Part shown: piece by piece, positions 28,101-37,757 of the stretch | Layout: the number at the start of each line of letters is the position of its first letter | Position numbering within the stretch: position 1 is the first letter of the stretch | NCBI GenBank assembly: GCA_964020155.1 | Contig: OZ026557.1 | Coordinates: 5,223,733 to 5,287,732 of the forward strand | Origin: Chondrilla cf. caribensis | Lineage: Eukaryota; Porifera; Demospongiae; Chondrillida; Chondrillidae | Length of the DNA stretch: 64,000 nucleotides | Reading direction: 5' to 3' | Notes under the pieces: generated by a model | Databases searched by the model: none | What the model saw: only the letters and a program-made list of their open reading frames with translations | Told to the model about the DNA's origin: nothing | Translations under genes and position numbers: made by a program

Positions 28101-30340
28101 GGTAGCTACCTTCTGATAGCAAAAAGGATGCATTTTGATGTCGACCAAAATTTCCCCCCAGTGCCACATATAATAGAATGTATATACTTTGTATGTACAT
28201 TCATATATGCGTGTAATACGCCTTGTGGTGATCACCTAAGCAATTTGAGATTTCTTTGCTGGTCACCAAGGGCTACCTAGTGTCCATGCCTAACTCACCA
28301 ACACAATTTGGTAAGCATTCTGATTGTCCTGAGTGCGCTATAAGCCTCGTGGTGACAAGCCCAAAAAATGTCAATTTTTGGTCTTGTCACCACGGCCTCT
28401 CCTGTGTGGACGTGATGCATCATAGCTGAAATCCAAATGCACAGACACACTCCTGGACCTGGTAGCTACCTTCTGATAGCAAAAAGGATGCATTTTGATG
28501 TGGACCAAAATTTCCCCTCAGTGCCAAATATAATAGAATGCATATAGTTTGTATGTACATTCATATATGTGTGTAATACGCCTTGTGGTGATCACCTAAA
28601 CAATTTGAGATTTCTTTTCTGGTCACCAAGGGCTACCTAGTGTCCATGCCTAACTCACCAACACAATTTGGGAAGCATTCTGATTGTCCTGAGTGCGCTA
28701 TAAGCCTTGTGGTGACAAGCCCAAAAAATGTCAATTTTTGGTCTTGTCACCACGGCCTCTCCTGTGTGCACGTGATGCATCATAGCTCAAATCCGATTGC
28801 ACAGACACTCCTGGACCCGGTAGCTACCTTCTGATAGCAAAAAGTTGCATTTTGATGTCGACCAAAATTTCCCCCCAGTGCCACATATAATAGAATGTAT
28901 ATACTTTGTATGTACATTCATATATGCGAGTAATACGCCTTGTGGTGATCACCTAAGCAATTTGAGATCTCTTTGCTGGTCACCAAGGGCTACCTAGTGT
29001 CCATGCCTAACTCACCAACACATTTTCGCAAGCATTCTGATTGTCCTGAGTGCGCTATAAGCCTCGTGGTGACAAGCCCAAAAAATGTCAATTTTTGGTC
29101 TTGTCACCACGGCCTCTCCTGTGTGCACGTGATGCATCATAGCTCAAATCCAAATGCACAGACACACTTCTGGACCTGGTAGCTACCTTCTGATAGCAAA
29201 AAGGATGCATTTTGATGTCGACCAAAATTTCCCCCCAGTGCCACATATAATAGAATGTATATACTTTGTATGTACATTCATATATGCGTGTAATACGCCT
29301 TGTGGTGATCACCTAAGCAATTTGAGATTTCTTTGCTGGTCACCAAGGGCTACCTAGTGTCCATGCCTAACTCACCAACACAATTTGGTAAGCATTCTGA
29401 TTGTCCTGAGTGCGCTATAAGCCTCGTGGTGACAAGCCCAAAAAATGTCAATTTTTGGTCTTGTCACCACGGCCTCTCCTGTGTGGACGTGATGCATCAT
29501 AGCTGAAATCCAAATGCACAGACACACTCCTGGACCTGGTAGCTACCTTCTGATAGCAAAAAGGATGCATTTTGATGTGGACCAAAATTTCCCCTCAGTG
29601 CCAAATATAATAGAATGCATATAGTTTGTATGTACATTCATATATGTGTGTAATACGCCTTGTGGTGATCACCTAAACAATTTGAGATTTCTTTTCTGGT
29701 CACCAAGGGCTACCTAGTGTCCATGCCTAACTCACCAACACAATTTCGCAAGCATTCTGATTGTCCTGAGTGCGCTATAAGCCTCGTGGTGACAAGCCCA
29801 AAAAATGTCAATTTTTGGTCTTGTCACCACGGCCTCTCCTGTGTGCACGTGATGCATCATAGCTCAAATCGAAATGCACAGACACACTCCTGGACCTAGT
29901 AGCTACCTTCTGATAGCAAAAAGTTGCATTTTGATGTCGACCAAAATTTCCCCCTATTGCCAATATATATACCTTGTATGTAGATTCATATGTAAGTGTA
30001 TTACGCCTTGGGTGATCACCTAAGCAATTTGAGATTTCTTTGCTGGTCACCAAGGGCTACCTAGTGTCCATGCCTAACTCACCAACACACTTTCGTAAGC
30101 ATTCTGATTGTCCTGAGTGCACTATAAGCCTCGTGGTGACAAGCAAAAAAATGTCAATTTTTGGTCTTGTCACCACGGCCTCTCCTGTGTGCACGTGATG
30201 CATCATAGCTCAAATCCGAATGCACAGACACACTCCTGGACCTGGTAGCTACCTTCTGATAGCAAAAAGGATGCATTTTGATGTTGACCAAAAATTCCCC
30301 CTATTGCCCATTTGCCACATGTAAAAATGTGTATACTTTT
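10125..30340. repeat. ~350-bp satellite array, main block (about 57 monomers)
   Basis: A continuous 20 kb head-to-tail array of type A and type B monomers. Higher-order repeats are visible from identical variants recurring at fixed offsets. Examples are 1,062 bp (12,958/14,020), 1,403 bp (14,020/15,423 and 14,861/16,264), 4,938 bp (16,768/21,706), 2,120 bp (22,937/25,057) and 1,077 bp (27,896/28,973). Each monomer holds the palindrome GGTGATCACC and a 41-bp interrupted hairpin (for example 15,279–15,319). The last monomers (29,930–30,340) are more diverged, as at an array edge. Confidence 0.95.
15279..15319. repeat. Representative hairpin inside the satellite monomer
   Basis: GGTGACAAG (15,279–15,287) pairs with CTTGTCACC (15,311–15,319). 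Inside it, CCAAAAA (15,289–15,295) pairs with TTTTTGG (15,303–15,309), leaving a 7-base loop. The arms recur in nearly every monomer. Older variants read GGTGACAAGCC…GAGTTGTCACC, so the outer arm survives while the inner arm drifts. Confidence 0.8.
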
Positions 30341-30480
30341 GTATGTACATTCATATATAAGTGTAGTTAGGTTGAAATTTGAAGATTTATCACATGGTAG
30401 ATTTGAATGCATGGGAAGGAATCTTTACATTGGCTTAGAAGCTTGATCCTCACATGCTGTTAGGGCTAAAGGTTTAATAT
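30341..30480. other. Short unique spacer between satellite and first macro-unit
   Basis: About 140 bp of non-repeated AT-rich sequence lie between the last degenerate satellite monomer and the telomere-like tract. No gene or site is recognised in it. Confidence 0.6.
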
Positions 30481-30500
30481 GGGTTAGGGTTAGGGTTAGG
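30481..30500. repeat. Interstitial telomere-like tract (unit 1 boundary)
   Basis: Three tandem GGGTTA repeats end directly against 'ccgcacatttctcgg', the remnant of recombinase intron 1. The same junction type occurs at 41,709–41,726 and 62,236–62,252, with different sequence to the left in each case. Confidence 0.9.
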
Positions 30501-30566
30501 CCGCACATTTCTCGGCTGATGTTGTCACTGTCGTGTTCACAGGTCAATAGTAGTCACTGTACTCAC

Positions 30567-31453
30567 CATGTAATCCACTGGCGACGCTCTTTAAGAGACT
30601 GCCAACTGTGGTGTGCCGTAGAGGTGGTGGTGTCCTTTCGATATCCCTCCCTCTTTTTGGTCAGCCATCTGAACATCTTTTCCTCTTTAAGTTCCTTCCC
30701 CTGCATGTCGCAGCGGTAGCGTAGGCCTGCAATCAGGTGGTCGCAATACGTGGACATTGTGCCACCCTTCAGTTGCCTTTCCTCTTGTACCCACTTCAGG
30801 AACCCTTCAACACACTCACGGTCCTCAAGTCTTTCCAGACACGGCTCCGAGCCTCCATTTGCCAGGTACGTAAAGAACATGAGTATATGGATGTTTATCT
30901 TGCGCCAAGTCTCTGCACTGACTGGATCGCCTTGTCGAACGATACTACCGGGATCCCGGTAGTATTTTTCCATGCTTGCCAAGGTGTCCTGTGCTTCGGG
31001 GTAGTCCCCTACGTCCAGGTATCTCCTCTTAGCCCCCCCTGGTTTTGTAGGCGGGGTGTACTCATCACTGTCACTGGATGAGCAGGCTATCACCAGTCCA
31101 GTGTGTCTCTTTGGGCAAACTTTCACATCCTTGACTGCTTGTCCAGGCTGAGTGGAGGGAGTGGGGTTCTGCTTGCTCTTCATTTGCGGGGGTCCACTGG
31201 GAGGGGGAGGGGGGGATTCAGTTTCGGGGGGTCCACTGGGAGGGGGAGGGGGGGATTCAGTTTCGGGGGGTCCACTGGGAGGGGGAGGGGGGAGTTCAGT
31301 TTCGGGGGATCCTCTGGGAGGGGGATGGCAAGCGGCAGTCTTCTTCTCTGACTTTTCTGCTCCAAGTTGAGAGCAAAGGTTGGAGCAGACAGTGATGTCA
31401 ATTCCGAGGGACTGCATGAAGTCCTGGTAGAGTTTCTCCTGACTTGGGTCCAT
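30567..31453 (-). pseudogene. Tyrosine recombinase, N-terminal exon only (copy 1, truncated)
   Basis: This is the first exon of the gene intact at 60,615–63,201. It encodes 295 codons plus two bases and ends at a consensus donor (ATG|GTGAGT, donor bases 30,566–30,561). The start was chosen at 31,453: A at -3 and G at +4 are present, the reading frame upstream is not conserved between copies, and TATATATAAAGG lies 36–47 bp upstream. The protein starts MDPSQEKLYQDF, has three tandem proline-rich PPPPPSGPPETE-type repeats and an acidic serine patch (SSSDSDE). It ends with a helical region (about residues 155–295) resembling the core-binding domain of tyrosine recombinases. The catalytic exons are absent: about 67 bp into the intron the sequence becomes TTAGGG repeats and then satellite-flank DNA. 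Without distant exons no active enzyme is possible. One residue is extra relative to copies 2 and 3. Confidence 0.8.
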
Positions 31454-31488
31454 TATCTCTGGGAAGTTAGGGCACCTGTCCAGCCATG

Positions 31489-31500
31489 CCTTTATATATA
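31489..31500 (-). promoter_or_regulatory. TATA-box candidate for recombinase copy 1
   Basis: TATATATAAAGG on the minus strand lies 36–47 bp before the chosen start codon. Copies 2 and 3 lack this stretch and carry a different short sequence in its place (42,694–42,722 in copy 2). Confidence 0.45.
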
Positions 31501-31802
31501 GAATGCCGGCAACCTCGCAAGTAGGTTGCTTGGGACTGGATTGCATGCACTTTGGGTGATTGCCTCGTTTTTGCCTGGGAGTGTTGAGGGCCATAAGCCA
31601 TTTGCTGGGTGCATTGGTGGGTCTTGTGGGGTGGGCGTGACCAGAGTGGGCACTGCTGGGCATGACCCCCTGTGGTCAGCATGGGTGATTGCCTCGTTTT
31701 CGCCTGGGAGTGTTGAGGGCCATAAGCCATTTGCTGGGTGCATTGGTGGGGCCATCCCTTATCATGGATGTTATTGTCATTATATTATATGGTATAAAGA
31801 AA

Positions 31803-32681
31803 ATGGCCGAAGTGAGTTAGCCCATACAATGGTGTGTCACACTTGTACCTGTATTTCTCTCTGAGTCTCCAGGCCTTAGATGAAATGAACGACCAGGTGA
31901 GTCCACGCGTAATGGCATCGACCATTAGGCATGCTTCACTCCCATTCTCTTTTGTAGGACCTGCAGGAGCTAAAAAAAGTAAGTAAAACTAAAATGTTTT
32001 AGTAATGTTCTGGACCTTTTAGTTAATCATAACTGTAACTAACTAAAAGAACAGGAGTCACCTTCAAAAAACTATAACTGTAACTAAAAGTGTGAATGAT
32101 GTCCCTAGTATGTACCATGTGGCCACAAGGCGAACTGCACTTGTACGTAAGGTTATGTACTCTGTAGTCTGTGGACAAGGAATGCCGCAAACGTAAGGCG
32201 GCAGCGGCGGCCTCGATGGACACCTCCGCAGAGGTGGTGAGTGATGTGCAGGGCTGACCGGACCAGTAGCTGTGTGCGCAACTATTCCCCACCATGTGTG
32301 CAGGGCCCCAACAACACAAACAAAGGGAAGAGGAAGCCTGGTCAGGGCGGCCAGGGAGGCCCCCAGTCGGGACAGGGCCAGCCGGGGTCCAGCACCCCTG
32401 GCTCTGAGCAAGTGAGACACCTGGCACAATGTCTCCGTGTATGTAATTAATGGGATCTGCAATCTCTCCTACAGCCAAGCCCCCCCCTCCTGACGCACCC
32501 CATGGGCATGCTGCCCCAGACACCACCCGGTAGTTACAAGAACTGCCGGGTGGTGTTGCACTTCAACCTCACACCACCCCCACCTCCTACTCCCCAAAGA
32601 CAGGGGCGGCCCCGAAGGAAGAGGAGGAGGAGTAGGGGGAAGAAGAAGCAGGGGCCTGGGAAGAAAGAAACGCAGGTGTAA
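31803..32681 (+). CDS. Six-exon small basic protein, divergent partner of the recombinase (copy 1)
   Basis: The gene was assembled from splice signals. Exons are 31,803–31,811, 31,873–31,896, 31,958–31,978, 32,168–32,236, 32,304–32,411 and 32,475–32,681. Every intron is GT–AG and every junction is in phase 0, giving a 145-residue product. It starts MAE, then ALDEMNDQ and DLQELKK (a short charged, possibly coiled segment). A Lys/Arg/Ala-rich stretch and a Gly/Gln/Pro-rich linker follow. The C-terminal exon has a hydrophobic core (YKNCRVVLHFNL), a proline run and a strongly basic tail (RPRRKRRRSRGKKK). The tail suggests nuclear entry or nucleic-acid binding. No family is recognised. Copy 2 differs by three in-frame deletions and several synonymous changes, which supports coding. 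The first exon is only nine bases and lies just 4 bp after a TATAAAG, so the true 5' end is uncertain. Confidence 0.7.
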
Positions 32682-32700
32682 CCTGCGTTTCTTTCTTCCC
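32658..32700. repeat. Perfect 20-bp inverted repeat across the stop codon
   Basis: The left arm 32,658–32,677 and right arm 32,681–32,700 are exact reverse complements around a 3-base centre. The TAA stop of the six-exon gene (32,679–32,681) sits in the centre. In copy 2 only the inner 13 bp still pair. A minus-strand AATAAA lies just beyond (about 32,710). Confidence 0.85.
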
Positions 32701-32908
32701 CTGTCTTTATTAACTAACAATAGTTATGTACACATGTTTGATTGCAATCAACAACAACAATGATGATAATCATGACAATGACAATAACATGGCATGCATG
32801 ATATCGGCGATAGCGATGTTATAATGTACGTAGTCCAATGATACAGTATTATTATTATAATTGTAACGCAATCACGTGACGATCCAAAAGGGCGCAATTT
32901 TTTTTAAT
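32682..32908. other. Intergenic spacer before RhoGAP-type first exon
   Basis: A 227-bp AT-rich stretch with 'acaacaacaatgatgataatcatgac'-like simple sequence and a conserved 'tcacgtgacgatccaaaagg' just upstream of the next exon. Copy 2 of this spacer (43,842–44,908) carries an 806-bp transposon. The CACGTG-containing stretch is a possible promoter element; nothing else is recognised. Confidence 0.5.
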
Positions 32909-33612
32909 ATGGCGTCCACAAGAAAGGACAAAGGGCCAATCGGTAAGTACAATTTGATTGATTTCATGATGTATCTCGATCAATTACGACTTTATGTATA
33001 TTTCTTCCATCCTTTCTCCGTCTGATGTCGGATCAGGTCGAAGCACGTGCAAGCTTAAGGTGATCACAGTTATTTAAGTATATGTATCTGACGTGTGGTA
33101 AGTGTTTATACCTTTATACCTTTCTTTTTGTCATATTCCATGTAGTGTGGATGTGATACGGAATTCTTAGGTTGCGGTAAGTACAAATTGAATGTTAATA
33201 ATGCAGCGTTTAGCTTCTTAGCGTTTATTTCTTTGTTTCTTCCTTTCTGTTTTTTACGCTGTTAATATCTCATCTATTTCACTCTTACCTGTACAGAGAT
33301 CGTCTTTGGAAGCATGTCTTTGGAAGTCAGTCTCCTAAAGTCTCCATAGCGAGGTCACCACCATCACCTCCCCTCCTCCACTCCTGGTCTCCCCCAGTCA
33401 CAGCCAGTACACCTCCTTCAACTTTGAGGAAGAACTTGACAAGAACTACAGCGCTTTCTCTAACATGTCCCTGGACACACAGCTGCAGACTGACTACATC
33501 GATGAACCCGTTCAGATGTCACCTGAAACAGAGCGTAAACTGCTGCTGGCTCACTCAGCCCCACTAGTCCCTGACATCATAAAGAAATCTGTTGATTACC
33601 TTCAATCGAAAG
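32909..33612 (+). CDS. RhoGAP-type gene, 5' exons (copy 1, partial)
   Basis: Candidate exons are 32,909–32,942 (MASTRKDKGPI, donor GTAAGT), 33,037–33,059 (weak donor), 33,146–33,176 (CGCDTEFLGC, donor GTAAGT) and about 33,350–33,612. The last is the strongest: from 33,351 it reads EVTTITSPPPLL…, continues through FNFEEELDKNY and ends APLVPDIIKKSVDYLQSKG at a GTATGG donor in phase 1. That phase matches the acceptor at 35,180. PLVPDIIKKSVDYLQSKG followed by GIFRVSG is the typical start of a RhoGAP domain, which stimulates GTP hydrolysis by Rho GTPases. In copy 1 an 18-bp insertion with stops lies next to the acceptor, so joining exon 3 to exon 4 does not keep frame by a simple rule. Linkage of the first three mini-exons to the RhoGAP exon is inference. 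Later GAP exons are not in the window. Confidence 0.55.
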
Positions 33613-33651
33613 GTATGGACACCATGCATTGAGACACTGTGGAACCTCAAG

Positions 33652-34858
33652 TACTGTATGTACTGTGTGTACCGTGTGTACTGCGTGTACTGTATGTACT
33701 GTGTACCGTATGTACTGTGTGTACTGTGTACCGTATGTACTGTGTACCGTATGTACTGTGTGTACTGTGTACCGTATGTACTGTGTCTACCGTATGTACT
33801 GTGTCTACCGTATGTACTGTGTGTACTGTGTACCGTATGTACTGTGTCTACCGTATGTACTGTGTGTACTGTGTACCGTATGTACTGTGTCTACCGTATG
33901 TACTGTGTGTACTGTGTACCGTATGTACTGTGTCTACCGTATGTACTGTGTGTACTGCGTGTACTGTGTGTACTGTGTACCGTATGTGCTGTGTCTACCG
34001 TATGTACTGTATGTACTGTGTGTACTGTGTACCGTATGTACTGTGTCTACCGTATGTACCGTATGTACTGTGTCTACTGTATGTACTGTGTGTACTGTGT
34101 ACCGTATGTACTGTGTCTACCGTATGTACTGTGTGTACTGCGTGTACTGTGTGTACTGTGTACCGTATGTGCTGTATCTACCGTATGTACTGTATGTACT
34201 GTGTGTACTGTGTACCGTAAGTACTGTGTCTACCGTATGTACCGTATGTACTGTGTACCGTATGTGCTGTGTCTACCGTATGTACTGTATGTACTGTGTG
34301 TACTGTGTACCGTATGTACCGTGTCTACCGTATGTACCGTATGTACTGTGTCTACTGTATGTACTGTGTGTACTGTGTACCGTATGTACTGTGTGTACTG
34401 CGTGTACTGTGTGTACTGTGTACCGTATGTGCTGTGTCTACCGTATGTACTGTATGTACTGCGTGTACTGTGTGTACTGTGTACCGTATGTGCTGTGTCT
34501 ACCGTATGTACTGTATGTACTGTGTGTACTGTGTACCGTATGTACTGTGTCTACCGTATGTACCGTATGTACTGTGTCTACCGTATGTACTGTGTGTACT
34601 GTGTACCGTATGTACTGTGTCTACCGTATGTACTGTGTGTACTGCGTGTACCGTGTGTACTGTGTACCGTATGTGCTGTGTCTACCGTATGTACTGTATG
34701 TACTGTGTGTACTGTGTACCGTATGTACTGTGTCTACCGTATGTACCGTATGTACTGTGTCTACCGTATGTACTGTGTGTACTGTGTACCGTATGTACTG
34801 TGTCTACCGTATGTACTGTGTGTACTGTATGTACTGCATGTACTGTATGTACTGTGTA
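33652..34858. repeat. Minisatellite A, block 1 (9-bp period)
   Basis: The block is built from 9-mers such as TGTACTGTG, TACCGTATG and TACTGTGTC in irregular 18–27-bp combinations. It lies in the intron between the two RhoGAP exons. Because 9 is a multiple of 3 and the unit lacks stops on the plus strand, all three frames stay open (Val/Cys/Tyr/Thr-rich) without being genes. Confidence 0.95.
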
Positions 34859-35179
34859 GCCCATTTTGACACTGGTGTGTCTTGGCATGCTAGACACGTA
34901 TGTAGTTCTTCAAGGTTTCTTTGTCAGTCCTTGGTGTCACTCTTTGAGAAGTCAGACTGCTGTGATGTGGTCTTGTAGCTGTCCCAACATCAGTCTGCTG
35001 TACACTGGTAGTTATGGTGACAGTTTATTCATAGGGGTATTTATTTGTCCACTCATCCAACTACCTAAGCCACCTAAACTCTGTCCACCTGTGAGCAGTT
35101 GATGTTGGATGCGTGTAGTTTGGTGCTGTTAGGTGTTGTGGTCACAGTCTGCTCTGTTTGTTCTGTTGTGATTGTACAG
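34859..35179 (+). repeat. Conserved intron spacer before RhoGAP exon (copy 1 of 4)
   Basis: A 321-bp non-tandem stretch starting 'cccattttgacac' and ending in a pyrimidine-containing acceptor 'gattgtacag'. It recurs nearly unchanged at 36,438–36,758, 37,292–37,616 and 38,883–39,203, each time directly before the 56-bp exon. Confidence 0.9.
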
Positions 35180-35235
35180 GCATGATGATGGAGGGGATAT
35201 TCAGAGTATCGGGAGCCAAGATAAGAATCAATGAA
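35180..35235 (+). CDS. RhoGAP arginine-finger exon (copy 1 of 4)
   Basis: A 56-bp exon between acceptor TACAG and donor GTATGT. Joined in phase to the exon ending at 33,612 it encodes GMMMEGIFRVSGAKIRINE. The GIFRVSG motif carries the arginine finger that completes the active site of RhoGAP domains. The four copies (also 36,759, 37,617 and 39,204) are identical. Since 56 is not a multiple of three, including two copies in one mRNA would shift the frame. Confidence 0.8.
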
Positions 35236-35243
35236 GTATGTAC

Positions 35244-36437
35244 CTGTGTGTGTGTGTGTGTGTGTGTGTGGGTGTGTGTACTGTGTCTACCGTATGTACT
35301 GTATGTACTGTGTGTACTGTGTACCGTATGTACTGTGTCTACCGTATGTACTGTATGTACTGTGTCTACTGTGTACCGTATGTACTGTGTCTACCGTATG
35401 TACTGTGTGTACTGTGTACCGTATGTACTGTGTCTACCGTATGTACTGTGTGTACTGTATACCGTATGTACTGTGTCTACCGTATGTACTGTGTGTACTG
35501 TGTCTACCGTATGTACTGTGTCTACTGTATGTACTGTGTGTACTGTGTACCGTATGTACTGTGTCTACCGTATGTACTGTATGTACTGTGTGTACTGTGT
35601 ACCGTATGTACTGTGTCTACCGTATGTACTGTGTGTACTGCGTGTACTGTGTGTACTGTGTACCGCATGTGCTGTGTCTACCGTATGTACTGTATGTACT
35701 GTGTGTACTGTGTACCGTATGTACTGTGTCTACCGTATGTACTGTATGTACTGTGTCTACTGTGTACCGTATGTACTGTGTCTACCGTATGTACTGTGTG
35801 TACTGTGTACCGTATGTACTGTGTCTACCGTATGTACTGTGTGTACTGTATACCGTATGTACTGTGTCTACCGTATGTACTGTGTGTACTGTGTCTACCG
35901 TATGTACTGTGTCTACTGTATGTACTGTGTGTACTGTGTACCGTATGTACTGTGTCTACCGTATGTACTGTATGTACTGTGTGTACTGTGTACCGTATGT
36001 ACTGTGTCTACCGTATGTACTGTGTGTACTGCGTGTACTGTGTGTACTGTGTACCGTATGTGCTGTGTCTACCGTATGTACTGTATGTACTGTGTGTACT
36101 GTGTACCGTATGTACTGTGTCTACCGTATGTACCGTATGTACTGTGTCTACCGTATGTACTGTGTGTACTGTGTACCGTATGTACTGTGTGTACTGCGTG
36201 TACTGTGTGTACTGTGTACCGTATGTGCTGTGTCTACCGTATGTACTGTATGTACTGTGTGTACTGTGTACCGTATGTACTGTGTCTACCGTATGTACCG
36301 TATGTACTGTGTCTACCGTATGTACCGTATGTACTGTGTCTACCATATGTACTGTGTGTACTGTGTACCGTATGTACTGTGTCTACCGTATGTACTGTGT
36401 GTACTGTATGTACTGCATGCACTGTATGTACTGTGTA
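35244..36437. repeat. (GT)n followed by minisatellite A, block 2
   Basis: A short (GT)n tract (35,244–35,278) directly follows the exon donor and leads into about 1.15 kb of the 9-bp-period minisatellite. An internal near-exact duplication of about 400 bp is visible (for example 35,330–35,600 against 35,720–35,990). Confidence 0.9.
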
Positions 36438-36758
36438 GCCCATTTTGACACTGGTGTGTCTTGGCATGCTAGACACGTATGTAGTTCTTCAAGGTTTCTT
36501 TGTCAATCCTTGGTGTCACTCTTTGAGAAGTCAGACTGCTGTGATGTGGTCTTGTAGCTGTCCCAACATCAGTCTGCTGTACACTGGTAGTTATGGTGAC
36601 AGTTTATTCATAGGGGTATTTATTTGTCCACTCATCCAACTACCTAAGCCACCTAAACTCTGTCCACCTGTGAGCAGTTGATGTTGGATGCGTGTAGTTT
36701 GGTGCTGTTAGGTGTTGTGGTCACAGTCTGCTCTGTTTGTTCTGTTGTGATTGTACAG

Positions 36759-36814
36759 GCATGATGATGGAGGGGATATTCAGAGTATCGGGAGCCAAGA
36801 TAAGAATCAATGAA
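36759..36814 (+). CDS. RhoGAP arginine-finger exon (copy 2 of 4)
   Basis: Identical to 35,180–35,235, with the same 'gtacag' acceptor and GTATGT donor. The upstream spacer differs by only a few bases. Either it is an alternative exon or a by-product of tandem duplication of the exon with its flanking minisatellite. Confidence 0.75.
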
Positions 36815-36820
36815 GTATGT

Positions 36821-36824
<4 letters not shown>

Positions 36825-36887
<63 letters not shown>

Positions 36888-37291
36888 TGTGTACTGTGTC
36901 TACCGTATGTACTGTATGTACTGTGTGTACTGTGTACCGTATGTACTGTGTCTACCGTATGTACTGTGTGTACTGTGTACCGTATGTACTGTGTCTACCG
37001 TATGTACTGTGTGTACTGTGTACCGTATGTACTGTGTCTACCGTATGTACTGTGTGTACTGCGTGTACTGTGTGTACTGTGTACCGTATGTACTGTGTCT
37101 ACCGTATGTACTGTATGTACTGTGTGTACTGTGTACCGTATGTACTGTGTCTACCGTATGTACTGTGTGTACTGTGTACCGTATGTACTGTGTCTACCGT
37201 ATGTACTGTGTGTACTGTGTACCGTATGTGCTGTGTCTACCGTATGTACTGTGTGTACTGTATGTACTGCATGTACTGTATGTACTGTGTA
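36825..37291. repeat. (GT)n followed by minisatellite A, block 3 (short)
   Basis: The (GT)n tract here is longer (about 70 bp). The minisatellite is the shortest of the full blocks, about 400 bp, so the exon-to-exon distance falls to 858 bp, compared with about 1,580 bp for its neighbours. Confidence 0.9.
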
Positions 37292-37616
37292 GCCCATTTT
37301 GACACTTGTGTGTCTTGGCATGCTAGACACGTACGTATGTAGTTCTTCAAGGTTTCTTTGTCAGTCCTTGGTGTCACTCTTTGAGAAGTCAGACTGCTGT
37401 GATGTGGTCTTGTAGCTGTCCCAACATCAGTCTGCTGTACACTGGTAGTTATTGTGACAGTTTATTCATAGGGGTATTTATTTGTCCACTCATCCAACTA
37501 CCTAAGCCACCTAAACTCTGTCCACCTGTGAGCAGTTGATGTTGGATGCGTGTAGTTTGGTGCTGTTAGGTGTTGTGGTCACAGTCTGCTCTGTTTGTTC
37601 TGTTGTGATTGTACAG

Positions 37617-37672
37617 GCATGATGATGGAGGGGATATTCAGAGTATCGGGAGCCAAGATAAGAATCAATGAA
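37617..37672 (+). CDS. RhoGAP arginine-finger exon (copy 3 of 4)
   Basis: An identical 56-bp exon with intact splice sites. It is followed by the longest (GT)n tract (about 80 bp, 37,683–37,764). Confidence 0.75.
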
Positions 37673-37678
37673 GTATGT

Positions 37679-37682
<4 letters not shown>

Positions 37683-37757
<75 letters not shown>

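Noticed and set aside
4628..30340. CRISPR-like array of regular repeats
   Set aside because: Repeats are contiguous ~350-bp monomers without unique spacers, in a eukaryotic context with introns and telomere-type repeats.
4755..30412. Dozens of 60–90-codon open frames on both strands of the satellite
   Set aside because: The same frames recur once per monomer on opposite strands with changes at all codon positions. There is no splice or start context, so they are repeat by-products.
30481..30500. A true chromosome end
   Set aside because: Only about three TTAGGG units are present, with continuous non-telomeric sequence on both sides; these tracts are interstitial.
31103..31370. Plus-strand Gly-rich frames opposite the recombinase exon (also at 42,328 and 62,854)
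   Set aside because: They are the antisense shadow of the Pro-rich coding repeat of the recombinase.
32682..32700. Bacterial rho-independent terminator at the palindrome
   Set aside because: The setting is eukaryotic (introns), and no U-run typical of such terminators follows the right arm.
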